DNA from: DASQZT01 sp963728965 | GTDB lineage: Bacteria; Acidobacteriota; Terriglobia; Bryobacterales; Bryobacteraceae | NCBI GenBank assembly: GCA_963728965.1 | Contig: CAVSMH010000006.1 | Location: 1,674,001 to 1,738,000 of the forward strand | DNA length: 64,000 bases | Direction of reading: 5' to 3' | Shown here: in pieces, positions 25,421 through 34,859 of the stretch | Position numbering within the stretch: the stretch's first letter is position 1 | Layout of the letters: each line of letters starts with the position of its first letter | The notes under the pieces: model-generated | Told to the model about the DNA's origin: nothing | Seen by the model: the letters and a program-made list of their open reading frames with translations, nothing else | Databases searched by the model: none | Program-made: the position numbers and the translations under genes

Positions 25421-27544
25421 ATGCCGCAAATCTACCTGTGCTTTCTCTGGCACATGCACCAGCCGTTTTACAAGGACCTGATCTCGGGCGAGTACAAGCT
25501 GCCGTGGACCCGCATGCACGCGCTCAAGGACTATTACGGCATGGTGCGCATTCTCGAGGAATTTCCGAAGGTGCGCCAGACCTTCAATCTTGTCCCGTCG
25601 ATGATGGCGCAGGTGGAGGAGTACGCTTCCGGAGCCGCGGTGGACCCGTTTCTCCAGGCGGCGCTCAAGCCCGCCGAGAATCTGACCGCCACCGAGCGCG
25701 CATTTCTGCTGCGGCACTCCTTCTACTCCGACTCGCAGCGCATGATCTACCGCTATCCGCGTTATGGCGAACTGTTTGACGCCTGGCAGGCGCAGAAAAG
25801 CTCGGGAGCTCCCAGCCTTTTCGGCGTTCCGGAATACCGCGATCTGCAGATGTGGTCGCAACTCGCCTGGTTCGATGAGGAATTCCAGGTGAACGACCCG
25901 GAGGTCCGCGAATGGGTGACGCGGGGCCGGAACTTCACCCTGGCCGACCAGCGGCGGATGGGCGAAAAGCAGCGCGCCATTTGCGGCATGGTGGTGCCGG
26001 TTTATCAGAAATTCGCGAAAGCGGGGCAGATCGAAATTTCGACGACGCCCTATTACCACCCCATCCTGCCTCTGCTCTGCGATTCCAATATCGCCGGCGT
26101 CTCGCACCCGGGCGTGCCCCTGCCGGAGCGGTTCTGCTATCCGCAGGATGCCCGCCGCCAGCTCGCTCTTGCCAGGGAATATTGCCAAAAGGCGTTCGGT
26201 GCGGCGCCGGTCGGGCTCTGGCCCTCGGAGGGCTCGGTTTCCGACGAGGTGTTCGGCATTGCCGCCGAATTGGGTTTTGCCTGGGTGGCGACCGATAGCG
26301 GCGTGCTCAGCCGCACCCTGGCGCGGGACCTTCCGGTGGGCGATCTGTACCGCCCGTATGAATGGCGGCAGGGCGGCCGGAAGCTGAGCGTGATCTTCCG
26401 CGATCATTACCTGAGCGACCTGATCGGCTTCGTCTATTCCAAAATGGACGCGCGCGAAGCGGCCGAGGATTTTCTGCGGCGCATCCGCGACAACGCCTCC
26501 GGGAGCCTGGCTGCGGGACGCGACGCGCTCGTGCCGATCATCCTCGACGGCGAGAATGCCTGGGAATACTACGACCACAACGGCCGGCCGTTCTTCCGCG
26601 AGCTCTACGGCCGGATTTCGGGAGACCCGCAAATCAGCGCCATTACCGTGGGCGAGGCGTTCCGCCGCCTGAAACCCGAGCCGCTCGACCACATCTTTCC
26701 GGGCTCGTGGATCGGCGCCAATTTCGATGTGTGGATCGGGGCCGAAGAAGACAATCAGGCCTGGACACAGCTTTTGCGCGCCCGGCGCACCTACGATGCC
26801 ACCAAGAACGTGCCGGAGGACCGGCGCGCGCTCGCCTTCGAAGAGCTGCTCATCGCGGAGGGCAGCGACTGGTGCTGGTGGTACGGTCCCGAGCACGACT
26901 CCGCCAACCGTGAGGAGTTCGACCAGCTCTATCGCAGCCATCTGGCCAACGTTTATCGCTTTCTGAACCTCGCGCCCCCCGAAGAGCTTTCGCGGCCCAT
27001 CCTGCGGGTGGCCGCGCCGGAGATGCACATCGAAGCGTCGGGCGCGATCTCGCCGCGCATCGACGGCGAAGTGACCTCTTATTTCGAGTGGATGGGAGCG
27101 GCGCTCTATCGCGTGGACGAGCGTTCCGGGTCCATGCACGGCAAGCGCGCGCTCCTGAAAGAGGTGCACTTTGGTTCCGATGGCGTGAACTTCTTTCTGC
27201 GCGTGGATTTCCACCCCGGCCACGAACCCGAACTGCCGGGGCTGGAGGCGAGACTGACGGTCCAGTCGCTCGACGCCGCTCGCAACTCGTTTGCCGCGGT
27301 GGGGTTCACGGCCGGTGCGGTGAAGCCGATCGAAACCCGGTTCGCCGAACCGGGAGGCAGTCTGGAGTGCGCCCTGGGCCAGGTTCTCGAGTGCCGCATG
27401 CCCCTCCAGGGCATGGGCATTGCGGCGGGTGGTGGTTTGCGGTTCCAGTTGTCCCTCTGGGAGGGCGGGTTGCCGGTGGATGCCGTGCCGCAGCAGGGCT
27501 GGCTCGAGATGCGGACCACTAGCCCGGTGGAAATGGCTGGATAA
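25421..27544 (+). CDS. glycoside hydrolase family 57 protein
   Basis: This 707-residue cytoplasmic protein (no signal) has the GH57 signatures: LWHMHQPFY near the N-terminus, the nucleophile region WPSEGSVSDEVFG with Glu270, and LDGEN with the predicted acid/base Asp376. GH57 enzymes are alpha-amylases, amylopullulanases, 4-alpha-glucanotransferases or branching enzymes acting on alpha-glucans. The C-terminal part (about 530-700) looks like a beta-sandwich accessory domain. The ATG at 25421 is chosen as the start of family similarity; no clear ribosome site precedes it, and it may be coupled to the gene upstream. A short stem GCCCG/CGGGC at 27550-27568 followed by TTTC could terminate it. Confidence 0.9.
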   Translation: MPQIYLCFLWHMHQPFYKDLISGEYKLPWTRMHALKDYYGMVRILEEFPKVRQTFNLVPSMMAQVEEYASGAAVDPFLQAALKPAENLTATERAFLLRHSFYSDSQRMIYRYPRYGELFDAWQAQKSSGAPSLFGVPEYRDLQMWSQLAWFDEEFQVNDPEVREWVTRGRNFTLADQRRMGEKQRAICGMVVPVYQKFAKAGQIEISTTPYYHPILPLLCDSNIAGVSHPGVPLPERFCYPQDARRQLALAREYCQKAFGAAPVGLWPSEGSVSDEVFGIAAELGFAWVATDSGVLSRTLARDLPVGDLYRPYEWRQGGRKLSVIFRDHYLSDLIGFVYSKMDAREAAEDFLRRIRDNASGSLAAGRDALVPIILDGENAWEYYDHNGRPFFRELYGRISGDPQISAITVGEAFRRLKPEPLDHIFPGSWIGANFDVWIGAEEDNQAWTQLLRARRTYDATKNVPEDRRALAFEELLIAEGSDWCWWYGPEHDSANREEFDQLYRSHLANVYRFLNLAPPEELSRPILRVAAPEMHIEASGAISPRIDGEVTSYFEWMGAALYRVDERSGSMHGKRALLKEVHFGSDGVNFFLRVDFHPGHEPELPGLEARLTVQSLDAARNSFAAVGFTAGAVKPIETRFAEPGGSLECALGQVLECRMPLQGMGIAAGGGLRFQLSLWEGGLPVDAVPQQGWLEMRTTSPVEMAG

Positions 27545-27620
27545 GGCCTGCCCGCGGCTCTGCCGGGCTTTCAGGGTGCTCAGCGAGAGGTCCCGGGCCC
27601 ATGCTAAACTAAGTCAAGTT

Positions 27621-27830
27621 ATGGCAATTCCGAATGTCAAGCGGTTCCGGCCCTTCTGCCCGACCTGCAACGATACCTTTACCGTGATGGCGGTCCTTCC
27701 CAAGGATGTCGATGTCGATAAGTACCTGAACGACGTCGTGGCGCGCCATGACCATAAGGCTTTCCAGGAGTCCAAGGTCGCGCATTTCAAGATCCGCGTT
27801 GGACAGCAGAAGCAGAAGAAGGCCAAGTAG
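27621..27830 (+). CDS. small conserved-looking protein with CxxC motif
   Basis: This 69-residue basic protein begins MAIPNVKRFRPFCPTCNDTF, with one CxxC that could bind zinc or be redox-active, and ends in a Lys/Gln-rich tail (QQKQKKAK). I do not recognise the family. It has its own spacing of 76 bases from the GH57 gene. The length and good coding character make it a likely real gene. Confidence 0.55.
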   Translation: MAIPNVKRFRPFCPTCNDTFTVMAVLPKDVDVDKYLNDVVARHDHKAFQESKVAHFKIRVGQQKQKKAK

Positions 27831-27896
27831 CAGGAGTACAGGTGTTCGCGCCTGTCTCATCCTCTGTGGTTCCCAAGAGAAAATGTTCGGTGTACG

Positions 27897-27932
27897 GGCG
27901 CCAGTCATTCCAGAAACAGGATATCTGGCGCC
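27897..27932. repeat. 8-bp inverted repeat in the TonB-receptor upstream region
   Basis: GGCGCCAG (27897-27904) and CTGGCGCC (27925-27932) are perfect inverted halves separated by 20 bases, about 160-195 bases upstream of the receptor ATG. It may be an operator or a stem-loop at the end of the upstream 69-aa gene. Confidence 0.4.
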
Positions 27933-27951
27933 GGTGGCCGAATGATCTCGA

Positions 27952-27990
27952 TTAACATCCCCGTTTAACATCAGTTAACCCGCAGTTATC
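27952..27990 (+). promoter_or_regulatory. tandem TTAAC-type repeats, candidate operator
   Basis: TTAACATC occurs at 27952-27959 and 27965-27972 (13-bp period), followed by CAGTTAAC (27972-27979) and CAGTTATC (27983-27990), 11 bp apart. This AT-rich array stands out from the GC-rich surroundings about 105 bases ahead of the TonB receptor start and looks like a regulator-binding array. Confidence 0.35.
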
Positions 27991-28010
27991 GGTGAATTAC
28001 TCCTCTCTGG

Positions 28011-28080
28011 CGGACGCCGGCAGTAAACTGACTCCGTCCGGCTTGACGCACGAGTTATCTACTCGTAGTGCGTCGGCTTT
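28011..28080 (+). promoter_or_regulatory. structured 5' leader with terminator-like hairpin
   Basis: A first stem CGGACG (28011-28016)/CGTCCG (28035-28040) is followed by a second, stronger hairpin: GACGCACGAGT (28045-28055), a TATCT loop, then ACTCG (28061-28065) and TGCGTC (28069-28074) with a TAG bulge, then GGCTTTT. The ribosome site GGGGGTGAG and the receptor ATG at 28094 follow directly. This resembles a riboswitch or attenuator expression platform; no known riboswitch motif is recognised. Confidence 0.45.
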
Positions 28081-28093
28081 TGGGGGTGAGTCA

Positions 28094-31000
28094 ATGCGAG
28101 CGGGCGTATTCTCTTTCTGTACGTTGGTTCTGTTATCGCCGGCGGCGTTTACGCAGGTGACGGGCACGGTTTCCGGCTCCGTAGTCGATGCCACGGGCGC
28201 GGGTGTTCCGAACGCGCAAATCAACCTGAGCTTGCCGGGCGGCGCTACGGCGGTACTGAAGGGCAATACCAACGGCCAAGGTCTGTTCTCGTTCGCCGGA
28301 GTTCAGCCCGGGACGTTTGACCTGACCGCGGAAGCCAAAGGGTTCGTCACGTCGGTAATCCGGGCCGTCCGCGTGGAACCGATCCGGGAGACTTCGCTGC
28401 CCGCCATTCGGCTCGAAGTGGCCGGCGTCATCCAGACGGTGGAGGTAAGCGCGGACGTGGGCGTCGTGGAGACGGCCAACGCCGAGGTGTCCACTACCGT
28501 AACTTCGATGCAGATCGGCAAACTGGCGCTCCTCGACCGGGATGTCATGTCCCTGGCGCAGACCCAGCCCGGGGTGCTCAACGCCAGTCCCATCAGCCTG
28601 TCCAACGGCAACGACACGGTGATCAACGGCTTGCGATCGACTTACACCAACGTGACCCTGGACGGGATCAATGTCCAGGACAATTACCTGCGCGAAAGCG
28701 GCGTCGGCTTTACGCCGAACCTGCTGAAATCGAGCCAGGTGGCGGAGATGACGGTAGCTACCTCGAATGCCGGGCCCGCCGTGGGGGGCGGCGCGTCGCA
28801 GATCAGCATGGTCAGTCCGTCCGGCACCAACCAGTTGCACGGCGAGGCGCTGTGGTACAACCGCAACAATGCATTCGCGGCCAATGAATGGTTCGACAAC
28901 CAGAACGGGGTGGACAAGCCGTTCCTGAACCAGAACATTTTCGGCGGCCGGGTGGGCGGCCCCATCCGCAAGGACAAGCTGTTCTTCTTCGGGGCATACG
29001 AGGGCACGTTCGACCGCCAGCAACTCTCGCAGGACACCCTGGTGCTCACGCCTGCGGCGCGCAACGGGATTTATTCTTATTTCGACCGCAACGGCGCCTT
29101 CCGGCAAGTGAATGTCCTGGCCGCCCGCGGCGTGGGCGTCGATCCGTTCGTCGCGCAGAATGTTCTGGCGAAGATCCCCACTACGATCAACAATTTCGGA
29201 TTCGGCGACAGCAGCCCGGACCTGCTGCTGAATACCGGCGGCTACTCGTTCAACCAGCGCGCCAACGACACGCGCCAGGTAGTGACCGGCAAGATCGACT
29301 ACATCGTTTCGCCGCGTCATATCTTCACCGGAGCGTTCCACCTCTCCAGGGAAAATGAAGACCGTCCCGACGCGGCCAACAGTTTCGATCCCGTACCGCC
29401 GGTTTCGCTGGACGCTCTGCCCAAGCTGATTTCGGCCACCTGGCGCTGGAACCCGCGGCCAAACCTCACCAACGAATTGCGCGGCGGGGCGAATCTGATT
29501 CCGGTACACTTCAACGCGGCCGGCCCGCAGCCGCCGTTCTTCGAGGCCAATTCCAGCGTCATCTGGAGCAGCCCCACCAACGAGTTCCTGTCGCAGGGCC
29601 GCAACGCCAACACCTTCACTCTCGGCGATACGGCCAGCTACCTGCGCGGGCGGCACACGCTGCGTTTCGGGTTCAACTTTCAGGTGAGTCACATCCGTAG
29701 CTACAACGACGGCGGGATCATCCCGCTCTACAGCGTCGGCATGGGCACGGGTCAGGACGGATTGGCGGGGGCCGACCTCCCGGGCGCCTCCTCCACCGAC
29801 ATGGCCGATGCCAACCTGCTGCTGGCCAGCCTCGGCGGGTTCGTCGATTCCTACAGCCAGACGTTCAACGTCACCAGCCGTACTTCCGGTTTTGTGAACG
29901 GCGCGACGTACGCCCGCAACTGGCGCTACAACAACTACTCCGGCTTCGCGCAGGACCAGTGGAAAGTTAAACCGCGGCTCACCCTGGCGCTGGGCCTGCG
30001 ATACGAGTACTTCACCCCGGTGAACGAGGCCGACGGGCTGGTGCTGATGCCGGTGGTGCAGAACAACGATCCGATCGGCACCCTGCTGTCGAATGCCACT
30101 CTGGACTTCGCCGGAGGCGGCACCGGCCGCCCGATCTACCAGCCGGACCGGAACAATTTCGCGACCAACCTGGGGCTGGCATGGGATGTATCGGGCGACG
30201 GAAAAACCGCTGTGCGCGCCGGATACAGCGTGAACTTCGTGGATGACAACAACATTCCCACCGTGAACAACAGCTCCACCACCAACAACGGGCTTCAGTT
30301 TACGGTAGGCGCCGGCGGGTTGAGCGGCCGGTTGAGCTCCGGCCGGCCGGCGATTCCGGTGCCGCCGTTCCAGGTGCCACTCACCGCCGCCGACAATTAC
30401 GTGCTGGCCCCGGCCAGCAATGCGCTGGGCCTGGTGGATCCGCATCTGCGCACGCCCTACGTCCAGCAATGGAATCTCTCGATCGAGCGCGAGATCAAGG
30501 GCACGCTGGTCACCTTGCGGTATGTGGGCAATCATGGCGTGAAAGAGCTGCGCGCGATCGACTACAACCAGGTCAATGTCAACGCAGGCGGATTTCTGGC
30601 GGATTTCCTGCGAGCCCGCAACAACGGCAATCTCGCGCGCGCGGCAACCGGTTTTTTCGACCCCAATTTCAACCCGAACCTGGCCGGCAGCCAGCCCCTC
30701 ACGGTGTTTCCGCTGCTGGGACGCGGCGGCAATCTCGCGAGCGCGTCGGTGCGCACCGCGATCGACCAGGGCCAGGTAGCGGTATTGGCCAACAGCTACC
30801 AGACCACCGGACTCACCCGGGACACACCGATCAGTTTCTACGCCAATCCCTATATTCTGGGCGGCAACATGATCACCAACTACAGCAACTCCAGCTACAA
30901 TGCGCTCCAGGCGGATGTGCGCCGCCGCTATCGCAATGGGTTCCAGTTGCAGGTGAATTACACCTGGTCGAAAGTGCTGAGCGATGCCCTCGGCGATCAG

Positions 31001-31741
31001 CAGACGCGTTTCGAGCCCTTCCTCGATATTCGCAACGCACAGGGCGAGCGCGCCCGAGCGCCCTACGACCTTACCCACGTGCTGCATGCCAATGGCACCT
31101 ACGAACTGCCGTTCGGCAGCGGTCACACCCTGCTCTCCGGGAACCGCGTGGTGGCACGGCTGGTGGGCGGCTGGACGATCGGCGGAATCCTGACCTGGCA
31201 GTCGGGCTCGCCGTTCTCCATCCTCTCGCAACGGGGAACCATCAACCGCGGCGGGACGCGCTCGGCGCAGAACACGGCGACATCGTCACTGACCAAAGCC
31301 CAACTCGACCAGGTCGTGGGTTTCTACATGACCGGCAATGGGCCCTTCTTCATCAATCCCGCCAACCTCAACCCTCGGGACAATCGCGGCACCACGCAAG
31401 AGGGCCAGCCGCTGTTTGCCGGCCAGGCGTTTGTCAACCCTTCACCAGGATACGCCGGTTCGCTCCAGCGCCGCATGTTCAACAACCCTTCCGTTCTCGG
31501 CTTGGATGCCAACCTGGTGAAGATCACGCGCATCAACGAGCGGCAATCCATCGAACTGCGCCTGGAGGCCGTGAATGCGCTGAATCACCCGTCCTTCTAC
31601 ACGGGCGCGAACTACGGCTTCGGGAACACGGCCGGTGCGCCCGATTCGCGGTTCAACATCAACAGCGCGTCATTCGGGCACATCGGCTACACGTTCTTCG
31701 GGTCGCGCGAAGTGCAGTTCGGAGTGCACTACCGGTTCTGA
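28094..31741 (+). CDS. TonB-dependent receptor with carboxypeptidase-regulatory domain
   Basis: This 1215-residue outer-membrane protein has a signal peptide (MRAGVFSFCTLVLLSPAAFTQ), a carboxypeptidase-regulatory-like beta-sandwich (about 22-105: GTVSGSVVDATGAGVPNAQI), a plug domain (about 110-250) and a very long beta-barrel ending in the aromatic tail VHYRF. This architecture is typical of the acidobacterial Cna/Oar-like receptors that import large substrates such as glycans or peptides. The ATG at 28094 has GGGGGTGAG 4-12 bases upstream; the open frame begins earlier but would place the leader hairpin inside the coding region. Its 3' end overlaps the convergent OmpA-like gene by 13 bases. 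Confidence 0.92.
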   Translation: MRAGVFSFCTLVLLSPAAFTQVTGTVSGSVVDATGAGVPNAQINLSLPGGATAVLKGNTNGQGLFSFAGVQPGTFDLTAEAKGFVTSVIRAVRVEPIRETSLPAIRLEVAGVIQTVEVSADVGVVETANAEVSTTVTSMQIGKLALLDRDVMSLAQTQPGVLNASPISLSNGNDTVINGLRSTYTNVTLDGINVQDNYLRESGVGFTPNLLKSSQVAEMTVATSNAGPAVGGGASQISMVSPSGTNQLHGEALWYNRNNAFAANEWFDNQNGVDKPFLNQNIFGGRVGGPIRKDKLFFFGAYEGTFDRQQLSQDTLVLTPAARNGIYSYFDRNGAFRQVNVLAARGVGVDPFVAQNVLAKIPTTINNFGFGDSSPDLLLNTGGYSFNQRANDTRQVVTGKIDYIVSPRHIFTGAFHLSRENEDRPDAANSFDPVPPVSLDALPKLISATWRWNPRPNLTNELRGGANLIPVHFNAAGPQPPFFEANSSVIWSSPTNEFLSQGRNANTFTLGDTASYLRGRHTLRFGFNFQVSHIRSYNDGGIIPLYSVGMGTGQDGLAGADLPGASSTDMADANLLLASLGGFVDSYSQTFNVTSRTSGFVNGATYARNWRYNNYSGFAQDQWKVKPRLTLALGLRYEYFTPVNEADGLVLMPVVQNNDPIGTLLSNATLDFAGGGTGRPIYQPDRNNFATNLGLAWDVSGDGKTAVRAGYSVNFVDDNNIPTVNNSSTTNNGLQFTVGAGGLSGRLSSGRPAIPVPPFQVPLTAADNYVLAPASNALGLVDPHLRTPYVQQWNLSIEREIKGTLVTLRYVGNHGVKELRAIDYNQVNVNAGGFLADFLRARNNGNLARAATGFFDPNFNPNLAGSQPLTVFPLLGRGGNLASASVRTAIDQGQVAVLANSYQTTGLTRDTPISFYANPYILGGNMITNYSNSSYNALQADVRRRYRNGFQLQVNYTWSKVLSDALGDQQTRFEPFLDIRNAQGERARAPYDLTHVLHANGTYELPFGSGHTLLSGNRVVARLVGGWTIGGILTWQSGSPFSILSQRGTINRGGTRSAQNTATSSLTKAQLDQVVGFYMTGNGPFFINPANLNPRDNRGTTQEGQPLFAGQAFVNPSPGYAGSLQRRMFNNPSVLGLDANLVKITRINERQSIELRLEAVNALNHPSFYTGANYGFGNTAGAPDSRFNINSASFGHIGYTFFGSREVQFGVHYRF

Positions 31742-33364
31742 GTCGGCGGCGTCGTGGGCTCGATGCCGATCGGCTCGCCCGAGACCACCAACTCGACGCG
31801 GCGGTTCTGCTGGCGTCCGGCTGCCGTGTCGTTCGTCGCGATGGGGCTGGCTTCGCCCAACCCGACGGCGGTCACTGAGGCTGCCGGGACGCCTTGTACG
31901 GCCAGGTAGTCCCGCACCGCGTCGGCGCGCTGTTCGGAGAGTCTCTGGTTGTACTCATCGCTTCCGATGGAGTCGGTGTGCCCCTCAGCCTGAATCTTGA
32001 GGCCGGGATAGGCAAGCAGGATGCCGGCCACCTTGGCCATCTTCTCGCGTGCGCCCGGTTTCAACGTGTACTTGTTGAAATCGAAGAGCACGTCGGAGAT
32101 GTTGACAATCAGGCCGCGCGCCGTCTCCCGCGTTTCGAGGACCAGGTTGAGCTGCTGACGCAGGCGCTCGCGAAGCTGCGATCGATCGGATTCCGCCTGC
32201 TGCCGCGCACGGTCGGCCTCCTGCCGCTGCAATTCGGCCTGCTGGGCCGCGGCGCGTGCCCGTTCCGCCTCGAGTTGGGCCTGCTGCTGCTGACTCAGCG
32301 CGGCCGCGCGTGCCCGATCGGCCGACGCCCGTTCCTGGGCGGCCCGCTCTGCCGCCGCTTCGGCTTCCCGTTTCGCCTGCTCCGCGGCCAGGCGCTCCGA
32401 TTCGGCTTGCGCGCGCCGCTCCTGTTCCAGGCGAGCGCGCTCGGCGGCCTGCTGCGCCTGCTCCTGAGCGTGCGCCTCGCGCGCCGCGGCGGCTGCTCGT
32501 TCCGCCGCCAGCTGTTCTTCCTGAATCTTGCGGTAAGTAATGATTCGGGCATCCTCCGCCATCTGCGTCGCCTCGCGGGCATTGGTTTCGGATCGCTTGC
32601 GATCATGGCTGGCGCGCAGGAAATCCTGCGCATTTTGCAGGCTGTTCATGGCCTTCTGAAAGGTGTCGGAGGCGTATTTGTCCGCGCCGGCGAGCCGCGC
32701 GATTTCCACCGCGTTCTCCGCCTCGGCCAGTTGCAGCGGCCCTTTCGGCGTCCACCTTCACCGGGTGATAGGTTGTCCGGTTCAGCACATACTGGCCGCG
32801 CTTCAGCAACTCGTACTTGGCGTCCACTTCTTCAATTGTTCCGGTGGTGTCGTGGCGGACGAAGTTCTCGGCAACAACCACATCGCTCGGCTGGGTTACG
32901 GCGAAATAGGGCTCCGCCGTCACGATCAGGCCGAACGTCTGAAGCTCGGTCGTGGACAGCAGCTTGGCGTGGTCGCCCTCGAGCACCACTTCGCCCAGGT
33001 TACTGGGCCGGCCTTCCGGTGTGATCGCCCACAGCACGTAAGTCATATACTCGGGGCCGAACTGCGCCGGGGGCGTCATGTGGTCGAGCCTGGTCTCGAC
33101 CTTTGTGGAGCCCATCCGACTCTCGACTTTCGCTTCACCGCGCGCCGCCGGCATCAGCTCCGTCCCCCGAAAATCGATGTGTGTGGTGCCGGTTCGGTGA
33201 TGGTAGTTGATAGCCTTGGTGGTGCGCGAAACCACCGTCACCCGAAAAATCGGCGCTGGCTGGCCGGTTTCCGCGGGCGTCAAAGCCTTCTGCTGTTGTG
33301 TGGGATTCGGCACCTGCGCCGCCATGGTCCCCAGCGCAAGCAAAACCAGCCATGCCTCTTTCAT
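31729..33364 (-). pseudogene. frameshifted OmpA-family outer-membrane/stress protein
   Basis: Two frames together make one protein. From the ATG at 33364, a signal peptide (MKEAWLVLLALGTMAAQ) leads into a domain rich in VTVVSRTTKAINYHH and GPEYMTYVLWAITPEGR, up to about 32753. The second frame continues with TPKGPLQLAEAENAVEIARLAGADKY, a long Ala/Glu/Arg/Gln coiled coil and a C-terminal OmpA peptidoglycan-binding domain (FDFNKYTLKPGAREKM, GHTDSIGSDEYNQRLSEQRA). Removing one base near 32752 (a GG on the coding strand) restores a single ~540-residue frame. Similar uninterrupted proteins are known in Acidobacteriota (from memory). A sequencing or assembly error is the alternative to true decay. 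Confidence 0.8.
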
Positions 33365-33469
33365 AACGAATACTCCTCCCTGGAGGTGGTATTGCACACC
33401 AACTTCCGATGTACCGCGCGGCACAACGCCAGGTCGGCAAGGGCACCGCGGAGCGGGCGAGCGTGCCTG

Positions 33470-33837
33470 CTAGAGCCAGCCGCGCTGCCGCGCAATGCGC
33501 GCCGCGTCGGTGCGGTTGCCGCGCCGAGCTTGCTGATTGCTTCGGAGAGGTAGTTGCGCACCGTCCCCTCCGAGAGATTCAACCGTGCCGCAATCTCCGC
33601 GCCGGTCGAGCCTTCGCCGGCATAACGCAGCACCTGGCGTTCGCGGTCGGTTAGGGGATCCGCCTCGGTCCACGCTTCCGCCGCCAGTTCGGGGTCAATC
33701 ACTCGGGCGCCGGCGCGAATCCGTCGAATGGCGTCCGCCAGCGTGGCAGCGGGCGCATCCTTCAAAAGGTAACCCGAGACCCCGGCGTCGAGCGCCCGCC
33801 GCAGATATCCCGCCCTCGCGAAGGTGGTGAGGATCAC
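33470..33837 (-). pseudogene. response regulator (NarL/LuxR type), beheaded and frameshifted
   Basis: The remaining frame begins LVILTTFARAGYLRRALDAG, the last third of a receiver domain, then a LuxR-type HTH (DPLTDRERQVLRYAGEGSTGAEIAARL, SEGTVRNYLSEAISKLGA). About 80 N-terminal residues, including the phosphoacceptor Asp, are missing; the sequence runs directly into the kinase gene at about 33838. A second lesion near 33519-33524 loses one base: the natural ending GNRTDAARIARQRGWL and stop at 33470-33472 are in the next frame. The protein can no longer receive phosphate. The intact form would have been the partner of the adjacent kinase. Confidence 0.78.
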
Positions 33838-34859
33838 CAGCCGCCCAACGCCTCCACTCGCTCCCGCATTCCCGCCAGCCCGCTGCCTTCCTCGAGCGGT
33901 CCCCCGCGGCCGTTGTCGGCGATCTCCAATTCGCAGTAGGCGCCGTCATGCCGCAGGGTCACCCGGCAGACTGTCGCCTGGGCGTGCCGTACGACGTTGG
34001 TCACGCCCTCCCGCAACGCCATGGCGAATACGCTCTCCTGCGCGGGCGAAAGGGTCGCCGGCTCGACCGAGGTCTCCACGCGGATGCCCGCGGTTTCGAG
34101 CGCGTCGTGCGCCTGGCGCAGTTCACTGGCAATGCCCGCCGACCGATACCCCCGCACCGCGCTCCGCACCTGTGCCAGCGCGTCGCGCGAGATCTGCTCC
34201 ACGTCGCGGATCTCGGCCACGGCGCGTGTCACATCCTTCTCCGCCAATCGCGACGCCAGCTCCGATTTCAGAATGATCAGCGAGAGGGTGTGGCCCAGCA
34301 GATCGTGCAGATCGCGCGCGATGCGCTCCCGCTCGGCGATCTGCGCCATCCGCTCCGCCTGTTCGCGCGCCGCCAGCAGGCGGTTGGTCAGCCGCTGCCG
34401 CTGGCTGAAGTGGATGACCAGCGAACCTACCAGCGCGGAAAACACCATGGCCGAACCCCACGTGGACAGGTTGAGCCGCAACCACCATGACTCCAGCGCC
34501 ACCAGGCAAAGCAACCCGCCGAGATAACGGAATGCCACCGGCGGCTCTCCCACTTCGCCCAAGAATGACGCGGCGTAGACGAAGAGCACCGAAGCTCCCG
34601 GGTTGATGCGGCAGAACAGCGTGGCCAGCGCCAGGAACCCGGCTACCGCCCACAGCACGCGTTTGCCCGAAAGCCAGTGCCCCCAGAAGTAAAGGGCCAG
34701 CGCGGCGACGGTTCCGACAATCGTGGCCACTCGCTGCCACAACGGCGTCCCGTAGTGAAAGGGGAACACCACGAAGTCGGTCAGGTACACCAGCCAGAGG
34801 TATGGCGTCCAGTCCTCGTGGGGCGGCAGCAGGCGGATACGGCGCAGCGCGATCATCAT
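33834..34859 (-). pseudogene. DesK-type sensor histidine kinase, C-terminally truncated
   Basis: Residues 1-165 are hydrophobic membrane segments. The dimerisation domain follows with the H-box RIARDLHDLLGHTLS, then a HATPase_c domain with N-box (REGVTNVVRHAQA) and G1 box (DNGRGGPLEEGSGLAGM). The frame stops at ERVEALGGW, about 20 residues short of a normal end (which usually continues with a GxxTxI strand), at the junction with the response-regulator remnant. A single deletion of roughly 300 bp could have removed both ends. ATP binding may be impaired. It starts immediately after the permease stop, as part of the ABC transporter operon. Confidence 0.7.

Noticed and set aside
28133..31231. 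A 1032-codon open frame on the minus strand antisense to the first TonB receptor
   Set aside because: It arises from the high GC third-position bias of the sense gene; it has no signal, domain or ribosome site, and the sense frame has clear TonB receptor features.
32603..32709. The tail of the first OmpA frame as a genuine basic C-terminus
   Set aside because: Its Arg/Gly-rich sequence is the wrong frame of the conserved NAVEIARLAGADKY region, so it is a frameshift artefact or lesion and not a true domain.
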